From positions 1 to 34,681 of the forward strand of contig BAIF02000114.1 in assembly GCA_000509105.1 (NCBI GenBank): a DNA stretch of 34,681 nt. The letters are read 5' to 3'. A program made the position numbers and the translations under genes. The notes below the pieces were generated by a model, which saw only the letters and a list, made by a program, of their open reading frames with translations, had not been told where the DNA came from and did no database searches. Positions 1 to 8,108 of this stretch are shown here, one piece after another (the first letter of the stretch is position 1; every line of letters begins with the position of its first letter). The stretch comes from Clostridiales bacterium VE202-21 (lineage in GTDB: Bacteria > Bacillota > Clostridia > Lachnospirales > Lachnospiraceae).

Positions 1-125
1 TTATTAATAATTAGGTTGGCGTAAAGTAATCAGTAAGGTAAAAAAGCGTTTAAAACTTACAATCTATATTAAAGTCCCGCCAATTCTGTCCCATCCGCTG
101 CCCCGGTCCGGGATCCTACCCGGTT
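1..125. other. Non-coding flank left of the first palindrome
   Basis: No supportable gene is visible. The first 70 bases are AT-rich and the next 55 are GC-rich. A small hairpin is present at 108-123 (CCGGG, six-base loop, CCCGG). On the minus strand this is the sequence that transcription leaving gdhA would enter after the large palindrome. Confidence 0.5.
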
Positions 126-476
126 GGCGAGCTTTCCTGCCGATTGGATGAGCCAGCTTTATGACAGGGAGGCCGGGGAGGTGCTGGGGCTGTATATGCC
201 GTTGCGAAATGCTGGAGTGCGCTTAGTGATTCTTGAACAGCCGATGCCGGATAGGCGGGGAAAAACTTGATCTCCAAATCAAGTTTTTACTGAACCCAGC
301 GCGGGAAATCATCAGATTTCCCGTGATGTGTTCAGAGTACCCGCCTATCCGGCATCGGCTGTTCTAGAAACACTTAGCAGCATGGGTGCATATCGCAACG
401 GCATATACAGCCCCAGCACCTCCCCGGCCTCCCTGTCATGAAGCGTCCCCGTCCGTCGACAAGGCTGAAGCTTGCC
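126..476. repeat. Giant palindrome 1 with Y-shaped tip, 3' of gdhA
   Basis: Seen in the sequence: 161-207 and 393-439 are perfect 47-bp inverted repeats. Then comes a mismatched zone (about 208-234 against 365-392), and a second perfect helix of 25 bp (235-259 with 340-364). Weaker complementarity extends outward to GGCGAGCTT (126-134) against AAGCTTGCC (468-476). The tip (260-339) holds hairpin A (261-288: an 11-bp stem with loop CTCCAA) and hairpin B (290-335: CTGAAC/GTTCAG outer helix, internal loop CCAGCGC/GTGATGT, GGGAAATC/GATTTCCC inner helix, loop ATCA). The element begins 14 nt after the gdhA stop codon. No U-tract follows it in the gdhA direction, so it is not an ordinary intrinsic terminator. 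It shares its tip design, but not its arms, with the palindromes at 31573 and 32025. Confidence 0.9.
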
Positions 477-490
477 GACTAAATCCCGAT

Positions 491-1825
491 TTATATGATG
501 CCCTGCGCCGTCATTGCGTCTACTACTTTTTCAAATCCCGCAATGTTTGCGCCTACGACATAGTTTCCTTTTACATCATATCTTTCAGCAGCATCCGCCA
601 TATTATGACAGATGTCCACCATAATTCTCTGAAGCTGCGTATCTACTTCCTCGAATGTCCAGCTAAGACGCTCACTGTTCTGGGACATCTCCAGGGCTGA
701 AGTCGCAACACCGCCAGCATTTGCCGCCTTTCCAGGTGCAAATAATACACCGTTTTTCTGCAGATATTCTGTTGCTTCCAGAGTTGTCGGCATGTTAGCG
801 CCCTCTGCTACTGCAATACATCCGTTTGCAACAAGTGCCTTTGCGTCATCCAGCAGAAGTTCATTCTGGGTTGCACATGGCAGTGCGATATCAACTTTTA
901 CTGACCAAACGCCTCTTCCTTCGTGGTACTCGGAATTTGGACGGTAATTCTTGTATTCTGTCAGTCTTGCACGCCTAACTTCCTTGATTTCCTTCAGCGT
1001 GTCTACGTCAATCCCATCCGGATCGTATACCCATCCGTTGGAGTCACTGACTGTCACTACTTTAGCCCCCAGCTGATGTGCTTTCTGTGTTGCGTAAATA
1101 GCAACATTTCCTGAACCTGATACTGCTACTGTCTTACCAGCAATGTCAATTCCGTTTAGCTTAAGCATCTCCTCTGTCAGATAAAGAAGACCGTATCCGG
1201 TAGCCTCTGTGCGGGCCAGAGATCCGCCGTAGCTTAATCCTTTTCCTGTAAGTACACCTTCGGATAATCCGCGGATACGTTTGTACTGTCCATACATATA
1301 TCCAATCTCTCTTGCACCGGTGCCGATATCTCCTGCAGGAACATCTGTATCTGCTCCGATATATTTACACAATTCTGTCATAAAACTCTGGCAAAAAGCC
1401 ATAACTTCTCTGTCTGATTTTCCTTTTGGATCGAAGTCCGAACCGCCTTTTCCTCCGCCGATCGGAAGACCTGTCAGGGAATTTTTGAAGATCTGTTCAA
1501 ATCCCAGGAATTTGATAATGCCAAGGTTTACTGAAGGATGCAGACGAAGACCGCCTTTATATGGTCCAATCGCACTATTGAATTGAACCCGGTACCCTGT
1601 GTTAACCTGAACCTGACCGCTGTCATCCACCCACGGCACACGGAACTTCAGCTGTCTCTCAGGCTCTACAAGCCTCTCCAGAAGAGCATCTCTGCGGAAT
1701 TTCTCCTCATTTGCCTCCACAACGGCTCTCAGAGACTCCAGCACTTCCTTTACTGCCTGGTGGAACTCCGGTTCTGCAGGGTTCTTTTTCACAACTAATT
1801 CAATTACCTCATCAACGTATGACAT
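491..1825 (-). CDS. gdhA: NADP-type glutamate dehydrogenase
   Basis: Catalyses reductive amination of 2-oxoglutarate with ammonium to glutamate in the cytoplasm, linking nitrogen assimilation and amino-acid catabolism. The 444-residue product has the length of hexameric class I enzymes. The glycine-rich catalytic motif PIGGGKGGSDFDP is at about residues 121-133, with the presumed catalytic lysine near 126. A Rossmann-type dinucleotide segment (VAVSGSGNVA) is near 233-242, and FAPGKAANAGGV lies in the C-terminal part. The start is set by an AGGAGG ribosome site at 1835-1840. The gene appears monocistronic, with its own sigma-A promoter and a leader hairpin upstream and giant palindrome 1 immediately downstream. 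Cofactor preference (NADPH) is inferred from the family and was not read from specificity residues. Confidence 0.96.
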   Translation of the reverse strand: MSYVDEVIELVVKKNPAEPEFHQAVKEVLESLRAVVEANEEKFRRDALLERLVEPERQLKFRVPWVDDSGQVQVNTGYRVQFNSAIGPYKGGLRLHPSVNLGIIKFLGFEQIFKNSLTGLPIGGGKGGSDFDPKGKSDREVMAFCQSFMTELCKYIGADTDVPAGDIGTGAREIGYMYGQYKRIRGLSEGVLTGKGLSYGGSLARTEATGYGLLYLTEEMLKLNGIDIAGKTVAVSGSGNVAIYATQKAHQLGAKVVTVSDSNGWVYDPDGIDVDTLKEIKEVRRARLTEYKNYRPNSEYHEGRGVWSVKVDIALPCATQNELLLDDAKALVANGCIAVAEGANMPTTLEATEYLQKNGVLFAPGKAANAGGVATSALEMSQNSERLSWTFEEVDTQLQRIMVDICHNMADAAERYDVKGNYVVGANIAGFEKVVDAMTAQGII

Positions 1826-1857
1826 CCTTTTCTACCTCCTGAAATAATATAAAAATG

Positions 1858-1879
1858 GCGGGGTGACAACCTGCCCCGC
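1858..1879 (-). promoter_or_regulatory. Leader hairpin of gdhA, possible attenuator
   Basis: On the minus strand GCGGGG and CCCCGC form a six-pair GC stem around a 10-nt loop, followed by ATTTTTATATTATTT just before the gdhA ribosome site. The arrangement resembles a weak intrinsic terminator in the 5' leader. No competing antiterminator helix was identified, so regulation by attenuation is only an inference. Confidence 0.4.
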
Positions 1880-1905
1880 AACATGACAACTTTGTCTACT
1901 CGTTT

Positions 1906-1934
1906 ATTTTAAAAGCTGTCTGCAACTTTGTCAA
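1906..1934 (-). promoter_or_regulatory. Sigma-A promoter of gdhA
   Basis: Reading the minus strand: TTGACA (1929-1934), a 17-nt spacer, and TAAAAT (1906-1911). The -35 is a consensus match and the -10 is close to consensus. The ten-base word GACAAAGTTG occurs over the -35 and again just downstream of the -10 (about 1888-1897), and TGACAAC on the plus strand recurs at 1864 and 1884, two helical turns apart. These could be operator half-sites, but no regulator can be named. Confidence 0.75.
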
Positions 1935-1939
1935 TCATA

Positions 1940-2230
1940 AATTTCATAATTTTTACAGCTTTAGCACTGTATAGTATTAAACCCAACAAAGTATACAGCA
2001 AAATGCTTTCATAACATTTCAAACATCATCCGTGTTACCGCAATATTAGCTTTAGTTTAAACGATGACAGCTATCCGGACAGTCTCATCCCCTGTTTTAT
2101 GTGAAAACGACATTTTCGCAGGAAATCTATTTGTATTATTCATTTCTATTGTTTTCCCATTTCTTATAGAAGATATAGCCAAAATAATTCATTTTGTCCT
2201 GATGACTTGGCTAATATCTCCTGTAAAAGT
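1940..2230. other. Long AT-rich intergenic region upstream of gdhA
   Basis: Between the gdhA promoter and the terminator of the preceding unit there are about 290 bases without a supportable gene. The short plus-strand reading frame here has no recognisable product, no clear ribosome site and no family resemblance. No repeat or riboswitch was recognised. Confidence 0.5.
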
Positions 2231-2232
2231 GC

Positions 2233-2264
2233 AAAAAAACGCCATAGACCTATGTCTATGACGC
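2233..2264 (-). terminator. Intrinsic terminator of the small membrane protein transcript
   Basis: On the minus strand a stem of about 10 pairs (CATAGAC with GTCTATG plus flanking CG pairs and one U-G wobble, loop ATAG) is followed by seven T residues. It sits about 280 nt beyond the stop codon of the upstream membrane protein gene, so that transcript would carry a long, structured 3' untranslated region. Confidence 0.8.
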
Positions 2265-2334
2265 CTTTGTCATTTCACTCATTTAGTATATACCAGTTTT
2301 TTCCTAACGTCAAGTAAAAATTCGAACTGTATAT

Positions 2335-2545
2335 CCTGAGCTACCATTCACGGGGCCGTGCACCCCGCTGCACGGCATCCGAGCCATTAAAGTGATCGAG
2401 CCGGGCATCTGGTCCCTTGCCCCAGGCGACTTTAAATGGCCCAGATGCCGTTATTATGCGCGGGCCCTGGGCCGTGTATAGTAACTACCCTGATGTCAGT
2501 ACTGCGCGCATCCGCAAGGGGGACAGTAAGAGCTTCAAGAGCCAT
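2335..2545. other. GC-rich structured intergenic segment (probable 3' UTR)
   Basis: This segment stands out from the AT-rich sequence to its left. It contains a perfect 8-bp hairpin (GCCGTGCA, six-base loop, TGCACGGC; about 2353-2374) and a GGCATCTGG/CCAGATGCC helix. There is also weak outer complementarity between TACCATTCACGG and CCGTGTATAGTA. It lies between the stop codon of the membrane protein gene and its terminator, so it is probably transcribed. Its tip does not match the Y-tip of the giant palindromes. A plus-strand frame reads about 47 codons in a protein-like way but has no start or family match. Confidence 0.45.
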
Positions 2546-3133
2546 CTAACGTCCGATCAAGTTCCGAAATCTGTTCTTAATCTTGCTGAACGAGACCGGC
2601 AGGTTCTCCCGCTTCTCTTTATAAAAAGAAGACGCAAAATCAATAATATAAAGCAAAATCAGCAATGTACCTGCAATTCTTCCTATATGGAAAGGTATCG
2701 CATTTACAATCCGCTCAACAAACCCGTGCAGAACCCCAAACAAGATCAAAGTATACAGTCCCCAAGCCAGCGTGCTTTCCAGGCAGAGAATCCCTTTATA
2801 ATTAAACGGCTTGTCCGTATAATCCCACCAGACCTCACCGAATATTCGTTCCATAATCCTGGCTGTCACCCATTCAATTGTTGTGGCCAGTATGGCTCCC
2901 AGAAAGAAAAGCAACACTCTGTTGTGACTGTAAGGGCTCAGCACAAAATATACTGTCAGAGCCCCCACCCCATAGATCGGGCATAACGGTCCTTTTGAAA
3001 ATCCCCGGTTTGTCCATTTTTTATTACAAATGGACATGTAAATAGATTCCACTATCCACCCAAGAATACTGTACGTAAGGAACCACAGTACTACATGATA
3101 TAAATCTCTTCCAAATATCACCTTATCCCACAT
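2546..3133 (-). CDS. Small integral membrane protein, putative ABC-transporter type IV family
   Basis: The 195-residue product is strongly hydrophobic, with about five to six membrane segments. It begins with a membrane helix (roughly residues 12-30) and has the motif GFSKGPLCPIYGVGAL near residues 44-59, typical of the family annotated as putative ABC-transporter type IV (PF06541). A basic, soluble C-terminus (KNRFRNLIGR) ends the protein. Function in this family is not well established; a membrane or envelope role is inferred. The start has GGAGATGAG about six bases upstream. The gene seems monocistronic, with no clear consensus promoter and a terminator about 280 nt downstream. Confidence 0.75.
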   Translation of the reverse strand: MWDKVIFGRDLYHVVLWFLTYSILGWIVESIYMSICNKKWTNRGFSKGPLCPIYGVGALTVYFVLSPYSHNRVLLFFLGAILATTIEWVTARIMERIFGEVWWDYTDKPFNYKGILCLESTLAWGLYTLILFGVLHGFVERIVNAIPFHIGRIAGTLLILLYIIDFASSFYKEKRENLPVSFSKIKNRFRNLIGR

Positions 3134-3310
3134 ATTCTCATCTCCATCTTATGTTAATGTCCCATTAGTTTACATTGGTAATCATATCATAGCTTCACAG
3201 ACATTACTACGAACTTTGGAAAGTCTTAAACAAATCTTAAATAAATAAAGAAAATACAAAGCAGACTCCTACCCCTGCCTTCCTTTCCATCCGCCTCCTC
3301 CGCTGGCCTC

Positions 3311-3347
3311 AAAACACAAAAATAGAGTGTTTTTCAACACTCTATTT
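3311..3347 (-). terminator. Intrinsic terminator of rpsU
   Basis: A perfect 11-bp stem (AAATAGAGTGT at 3320-3330 with ACACTCTATTT at 3337-3347, six-base loop) lies 12 nt past the rpsU stop. On the minus strand it is followed by a T-rich run (TTTTTGTGTTTT, partly shared with the stem). Confidence 0.88.
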
Positions 3348-3358
3348 ATCTGCACATA

Positions 3359-3535
3359 TTAATTATATTTACGTTTTCTAGCAGCTTCAGATTTTTTCTT
3401 ACGTCTTACGCTTGGCTTTTCGTAATGTTCTCTTTTACGAATCTCCTGCTGAATGCCAGCCTTTGCACAGTTTCTTTTGAATCTGCGTAAAGCGCTATCT
3501 AACGTCTCGTTTTCTTTAACGATTACATTTGACAT
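3359..3535 (-). CDS. rpsU: 30S ribosomal protein S21
   Basis: Small ribosomal subunit protein that contacts the 3' end of 16S rRNA and aids initiation. Translation of the minus strand gives 58 residues starting MSNVIVKENETLDSALRRF and ending in a very basic tail (RRKKSEAARKRKYN), which is the S21 family pattern and length. It lies between alaS and the small membrane protein gene, with its own promoter and a strong terminator, so it is probably transcribed alone. A purine-rich GGGGAGG sits unusually far (about 14 nt) from the ATG; AGGTGTGAG lies closer. Confidence 0.96.
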   Translation of the reverse strand: MSNVIVKENETLDSALRRFKRNCAKAGIQQEIRKREHYEKPSVRRKKKSEAARKRKYN

Positions 3536-3614
3536 AGTCTCACACCTAACCTCCCCTCCAGCCTTGTATTGTGCATCATACGACTGTTCGGGTATATTTA
3601 TTGCACTACAAAAG

Positions 3615-3642
3615 ATTATATCATATTTTCACTAAACGTCAA
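3615..3642 (-). promoter_or_regulatory. Sigma-A promoter of rpsU
   Basis: Minus strand: TTGACG (3637-3642), a 16-nt spacer, TATAAT (3615-3620). It lies just beyond the alaS stop codon, which is directly followed by seven T residues. Confidence 0.75.
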
Positions 3643-3660
3643 CTGTTTCCGGCAAAAAAA

Positions 3661-6301
3661 CTAAGAAAGTTGTCCTTCCAGTGCTTCAACAACCTTTGTA
3701 AGCGCATCTTTGATGCCCGCCGGATTCTTTCCGCCTGCCTGCGCCATGTTCGGACGGCCTCCCCCGCCGCCTCCTACGAGGCCGGCAATCGCTTTGATAA
3801 GGTTCCCGGCATGTGCTCCCTGTTTCATTGCACCTTCTGTTGCGGTTACCATAAGACTGACTTTCCCCTCATTTCCAGATGCAAGTACGACTACGCCCTC
3901 TCCCAGTTTTTCCTTCATCTGGTCTCCAAGGTCGCGGAGTCCATTCATATCAACGCCGTCCACCTCTGCAGCCAGAAGCTTTACGCCTTTCACTTCCTGC
4001 ACCTGATCCATCACATCGCCCATGGCATCCTGTGCAAGTCTGCTCTTCAAGCTTTCTACCTCTGAGTGAAGCGCTTTGTTCTCGGACATCACATGCGTGA
4101 TCTTTTCCGGCAGGTTATCCGGCGATGCCTTTAACAGCCTTGCGGCCTCATTCATCTTCCTCTCCAGGGCATCATAATAGTCTAAAAGTCCCTGCGATGT
4201 CAGTGCCTCAATTCGGCGCACGCCTGCGGCCACGCCTGTCTCGGAAATAATCTTAAACGCCATAATCTCACTCGTGTTCTTTACGTGGGTACCGCCGCAG
4301 AACTCAATTGAAAATCCGCCTATGTTGACCACCCTTACGATGTCCCCATACTTTTCACCGAACAATGCCTGCGCACCGGTCTTTCTGGCCTCTTCGATCG
4401 GCATATTCTGAATATCCACAGGCAGGGCCTCGGCAATATGCTCATTTACAATTTCCTCTACCTGTTTGAGTTCATCCTGGCTCATCGCGGAAAAATGTGT
4501 GAAGTCAAAACGGAGCCTGTCTTCATTCACACTAGAACCTGCCTGTTCTACATGAGTGCCCAGCACTGTCCTGAGCGCCTTCTGGAGCAGATGGGTCGCA
4601 CTGTGGTTTCTTGCGGATAAAGAACGCTTTCTCGCATCTACAGCCAGCTCTGCCTTATCCCCTGTCTTGACCATGCCTTTGACAACCTGTCCCACATGGC
4701 CGATTTTACCGCCCAGGAGCTTGATTGTGTCTTCTACCTTAAATTCCCCTTCCGGAGTGCGGATAATGCCCGTATCGGCCTCCTGGCCGCCACTGGTGGC
4801 ATAGAAAGGTGTCTCTTTTACAAATACAGTTCCCTTCTGGCCGTCCGACAGGGCCTCTGCTACTTCTGTCTCCGTGGTCAGCACCGTAATCTCTGATTCA
4901 AATATTAAATTATCATATCCTACAAATGTGCATGTAATACCCGGATCAATGGATTCGTAAACGGTCACATCCGCTCCCATATAGTTCGTTACGCCACGGG
5001 CGGCGCGGGCTGTCTTTCTCTGGACTTCCATCGCAGCTTGGAATCCCTCTTCATCCACATTCATACCCTTTTCTTCCAGAATCTCTTTGGTCAGATCGAT
5101 CGGAAAACCATATGTGTCATACAGTTTAAACGCTTCCTCTCCGGAAAGAGTCTTTTCTGCTCGCTTCTCCATCCCGTCGATCATATCGGATAAAATAACA
5201 AGCCCCTGATCAATCGTCTTGTTAAACTGCTCCTCTTCCTTTGCTATCACTTTCAGGATAAAGTCTTTTTTCTCTTCCAGCTCCGGATAACCGTCCTTAG
5301 AGCCTTCAATTACGGTCTCCGCCAATGCCGGAAGGAAATTGCCTTCGATATTCAGCAGTCTTCCATGTCGGCAGGCTCTTCTGAGCAGACGGCGCAGTAC
5401 ATACCCTCTGCCTTCATTGGAAGGCATAATACCGTCGGATATCATAAATGTCACAGAACGTACGTGATCTGTTATAACACGGATGGAAATATCAGTGCTT
5501 TCTTCTTTTCCGTATACTGCGTCTGCCAGCCTGCATACATGGCTGCGCAGTTCTTTGATCGTATCCACGTCGAATATGGAATCCACATTTTGTACAACCG
5601 AAGCAAGTCTCTCCAGGCCCATGCCTGTATCAATATTCTTCTGTTCGAGCTCTGTATAATTTCCTTTGCCGTCATTTTCAAATTGGGTAAATACGTTGTT
5701 CCATATCTCCATATAGCGGTCGCACTCACACCCTACTGTACAGTCAGGGCTTCCACAGCCGTACTCTTCCCCTCTGTCATAGTAAATCTCCGAACACGGG
5801 CCGCATGGACCTGAACCGTGCTCCCAGAAATTATCCTCCTTGCCGAACTTAAAAATCCGTTCCGCCGGAATCCCCATCTTTTTATTCCAGATCTCAAATG
5901 CTTCATCATCGTCCAGATATACAGATGGGTACAGTCTGTCGGAATCCAGACCTACCACTTCCGTCAGGAACTCCCATGACCATTTAATTGCATCATCTTT
6001 AAAGTAATCACCAAAAGAAAAATTACCCAACATTTCAAAAAAAAGTGCCATGGCGCGCTGTCTTGCCGACATTCTCTATATCACCTGTCCGGATACACTT
6101 CTGACATGTTGTCACCCTTTTTCTCGGCGGGTTCTCCTGCCCGGTAAAATATGGCTTCATAGGTGCCATCCCCGAGTTAATGAGCAGCAGGCTCTTATCG
6201 TTGTGCGGCACTAATGAAAAGCTCTTCATTGCAAGGTGCCCTTTGCTCTCAAAAAACTCCAAAAACATCTTTCTTAATTGGTTCACTCCATATGGTTGCA
6301 T
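3661..6301 (-). CDS. alaS: Alanyl-tRNA synthetase, frameshifted
   Basis: Charges tRNA-Ala in the cytoplasm and edits mischarged Ser and Gly. The first 88 codons (MQPYGVNQLRKMF through ARHGTFF) run into TGA. The reading frame continues one base out of phase as FEMLGNFSFGDYF and onward to the normal C-terminus. The break is in a run of eight T (6037-6044); seven T would restore a protein of about 879 residues, the usual length. Visible signatures are the class II core, the editing motif RNHSATHLL, CGGTH, and the glycine-rich tail GGGGGGRPNMAQAGG. The start chosen has GGGAGG nine bases upstream (6311-6316), preferred over an upstream in-frame ATG. The gene is normally essential and no second copy is seen here, so an assembly or sequencing error is more likely than a true pseudogene. 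Confidence 0.93.
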
Positions 6302-6393
6302 AACCCTAGTCCTCCCGGTTTCTTTATCTGCGGCAGTCATTATTATTCTGCCTTTATACGCTCCGGATATCCGAAACGATGAGTATATGGTCA

Positions 6394-6424
6394 ACAGAAA
6401 CAGAGTGGATGCGGATCCACTCTG
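6394..6424 (-). terminator. Intrinsic terminator of the hydrogenase-like gene
   Basis: A perfect 10-bp stem (ACAGAGTGGA at 6400-6409 and TCCACTCTGT at 6415-6424, six-base loop) is followed on the minus strand by TTTCTGTT. It separates the hydrogenase-like gene from alaS. TTGACC, a possible -35 for alaS (6389-6394), begins almost at its foot. Confidence 0.78.
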
Positions 6425-6468
6425 TATTTCTAACCTATCATACCATAGCTGGTACGGTTTTTCAAATA

Positions 6469-7979
6469 TTATTTTAGCTCAATTTCCGCCAGTTCTTTCG
6501 GCGGAATGTTGTTGGAAGAATTCTTAACATAGTTGGCAAGAGCTTTCTTCGCTTTTGCGACCGGTATATTCGTTCCGGCGCCTGCTATACAGCTCCAGGA
6601 CAGCCCATTCCCTCGATCAGACATCCGTTCATACGTCCGGCTTTTGCCAATGTCAGTATCTTTTTGCATTCTGCAAGCCCCTCGGCATGCTCAATGTTCA
6701 CTTCCACATCCGGATAATACTCGTTGATGCAGTTCTCAATGGCCTCTGCCACGCCGCCGGCACAGGCATAGCCGCGGCCCGCTCCCGTAGCGTCGTGGAA
6801 AGAAGACTCTGCCTCATACTTCTTCAGGTCGATGTTTTTCGCGTCAAACATTGCCTGCACCTCTTCGTAAGTCACAACAAAGTCCACATCACTGCGCACG
6901 GTTCTTCTCGACGCTTCCAGCTTCTTAGCCGCACACGGCCCGATGAAAACCACTCGCGCGTTCGGATGCTCCTGCTTAATGGTTCTGGCCGTCGCCACCA
7001 TAGGGGTCAGCTCCTGCGAGATCTGGTCGATCAGATCAGGGAAGAATTTCTTTGCCATTACCGCCCAGGACGGACAACAGGATGTCAACAGGAATGGAAG
7101 TTCCCCTGATACCACTTTATCCACATAATGATGCGCCTCAGCTATTGCTCCAATGTCTGCTCCCAGCGCCACTTCGTAGACTTCGGAGAATCCCAGCTCC
7201 TGCAGGGCAGCCTTAATGTTTCTCGGTGTAATATTGTCCCCAAACTGTCCGACGAATGCAGGGGCAATCTCAGCCACAATCTCTCCTCCCTCCTGCAGCG
7301 CGTTTGTCAGCTGGAAGATCTGGGACTTGTCGGAAATAGCTCCAAAAGGACAGCTTACCATGCACATACCGCAGGACACACATTTATCTGTGTCAATGTA
7401 GGCTCTTCCATATTTGTCGGAAACAATCGCATTAACGCCGCAGGCATTTTTACAAGGTCTTTCCTTCTTTGCGATAGCATCATACGGACAGACCGATTTG
7501 CATTTTCCACACTTGATACATTTTTCCTGGTCAATAAAGGACTTGCCGTCCACGAAGGAAATAGCTCCCTTCGGACATACCTCCTGGCACGGATGGGCAA
7601 GGCATCCTTTACAGATATTGCTCACTTCATATTTATTTTCTTCGCAGCTCTCGCAGGCCGATGGTATCACCTGCATCAGCGGAGGCTCATAATACTTTTC
7701 CGAAATGTTGCTGGCTTCCACTCCGGAAGTCAGGTGCACCGGCTTATTCTCCGGCCGCAGCGACAGACCCATGGCCAGCCTCAAACGCTCTCTCACGATC
7801 GCGCGTGAACGGTAGGTACTCTCGCGGTATTTCTCCGTATCATCATTTACAATCTCATAGGGTATCGCTTCCATATCTGCCAACAGCGTGTCCGCGTTAG
7901 CCTTAAATCCCAGTTTCGCAACTTCCGTAAACACTCTTCTCCGTATTGCACGGACCGGTGTCTGCAGTCCTCTCATCAT
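6469..7979 (-). CDS. Iron-only hydrogenase-like protein with ferredoxin domains, frameshifted
   Basis: The product resembles monomeric [FeFe] hydrogenases or their sensory/putative relatives. After an N-terminal region there are several 4Fe-4S cysteine motifs (around residues 120-220, e.g. CIKCGKCKSVCP and CVSCGMCMVSCP), then the H-cluster domain. The three H-cluster signatures appear as TSCCPSW, GPCAAKK and EGMGCPGGC; the third is intact only if one missing base near 6593 is restored. Without it the frame ends at GCPGAV, 17 codons after GRMNGCLIE begins to match the family. The rest (CIAGAGTNIPVAKAKKAL to the end) lies in another frame. Restored length is about 503 residues. The start has AGGAGG 10 bases upstream of ATGATG. 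The L1-L3 motifs suggest a non-canonical (group B-like) enzyme; a role in H2 evolution or sensing is inferred. Confidence 0.85.
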
Positions 7980-8047
7980 AGGTTCTCTTCCTCCTGAATT
8001 TTCTCCAAAAAGGCAGCTTTCTGCCATTCTCTTTCATTTGCATTACC

Positions 8048-8076
8048 ACTATACCCTTTTGTTAAAATTTAGTCAA
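8048..8076 (-). promoter_or_regulatory. Sigma-A promoter of the hydrogenase-like gene
   Basis: Minus strand: TTGACT (8071-8076), a 17-nt spacer, TATAGT (8048-8053). It begins only about 30 nt after the metH stop codon and separates the hydrogenase-like gene from the methionine operon. Confidence 0.8.
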
Positions 8077-8108
8077 TATGGTTTCTTGTATAAAAAAAGG
8101 TACATTCC

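Noticed and set aside
37..47. GGTAAAAAAGC near the window start, identical to an 11-base word in the arms of palindrome 3
   Set aside because: The match is short and A-rich, the flanks align poorly, and no partner arm is present; likely chance.
73..270. Plus-strand open frame through the left arm of palindrome 1 that reads in a protein-like way
   Set aside because: It ends inside hairpin A, has no good start or ribosome site, matches no family I recognise, and is largely made of palindrome arm.
3710..4100. Plus-strand open frames opposite alaS, and similar frames opposite many other genes
   Set aside because: They are antisense shadows of strongly conserved coding sequence, with low-complexity products and no ribosome sites.
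6302..6468. T-box or other riboswitch upstream of alaS
   Set aside because: The interval is only about 165 bases, contains the terminator of the previous gene, and shows no T-box core sequence.
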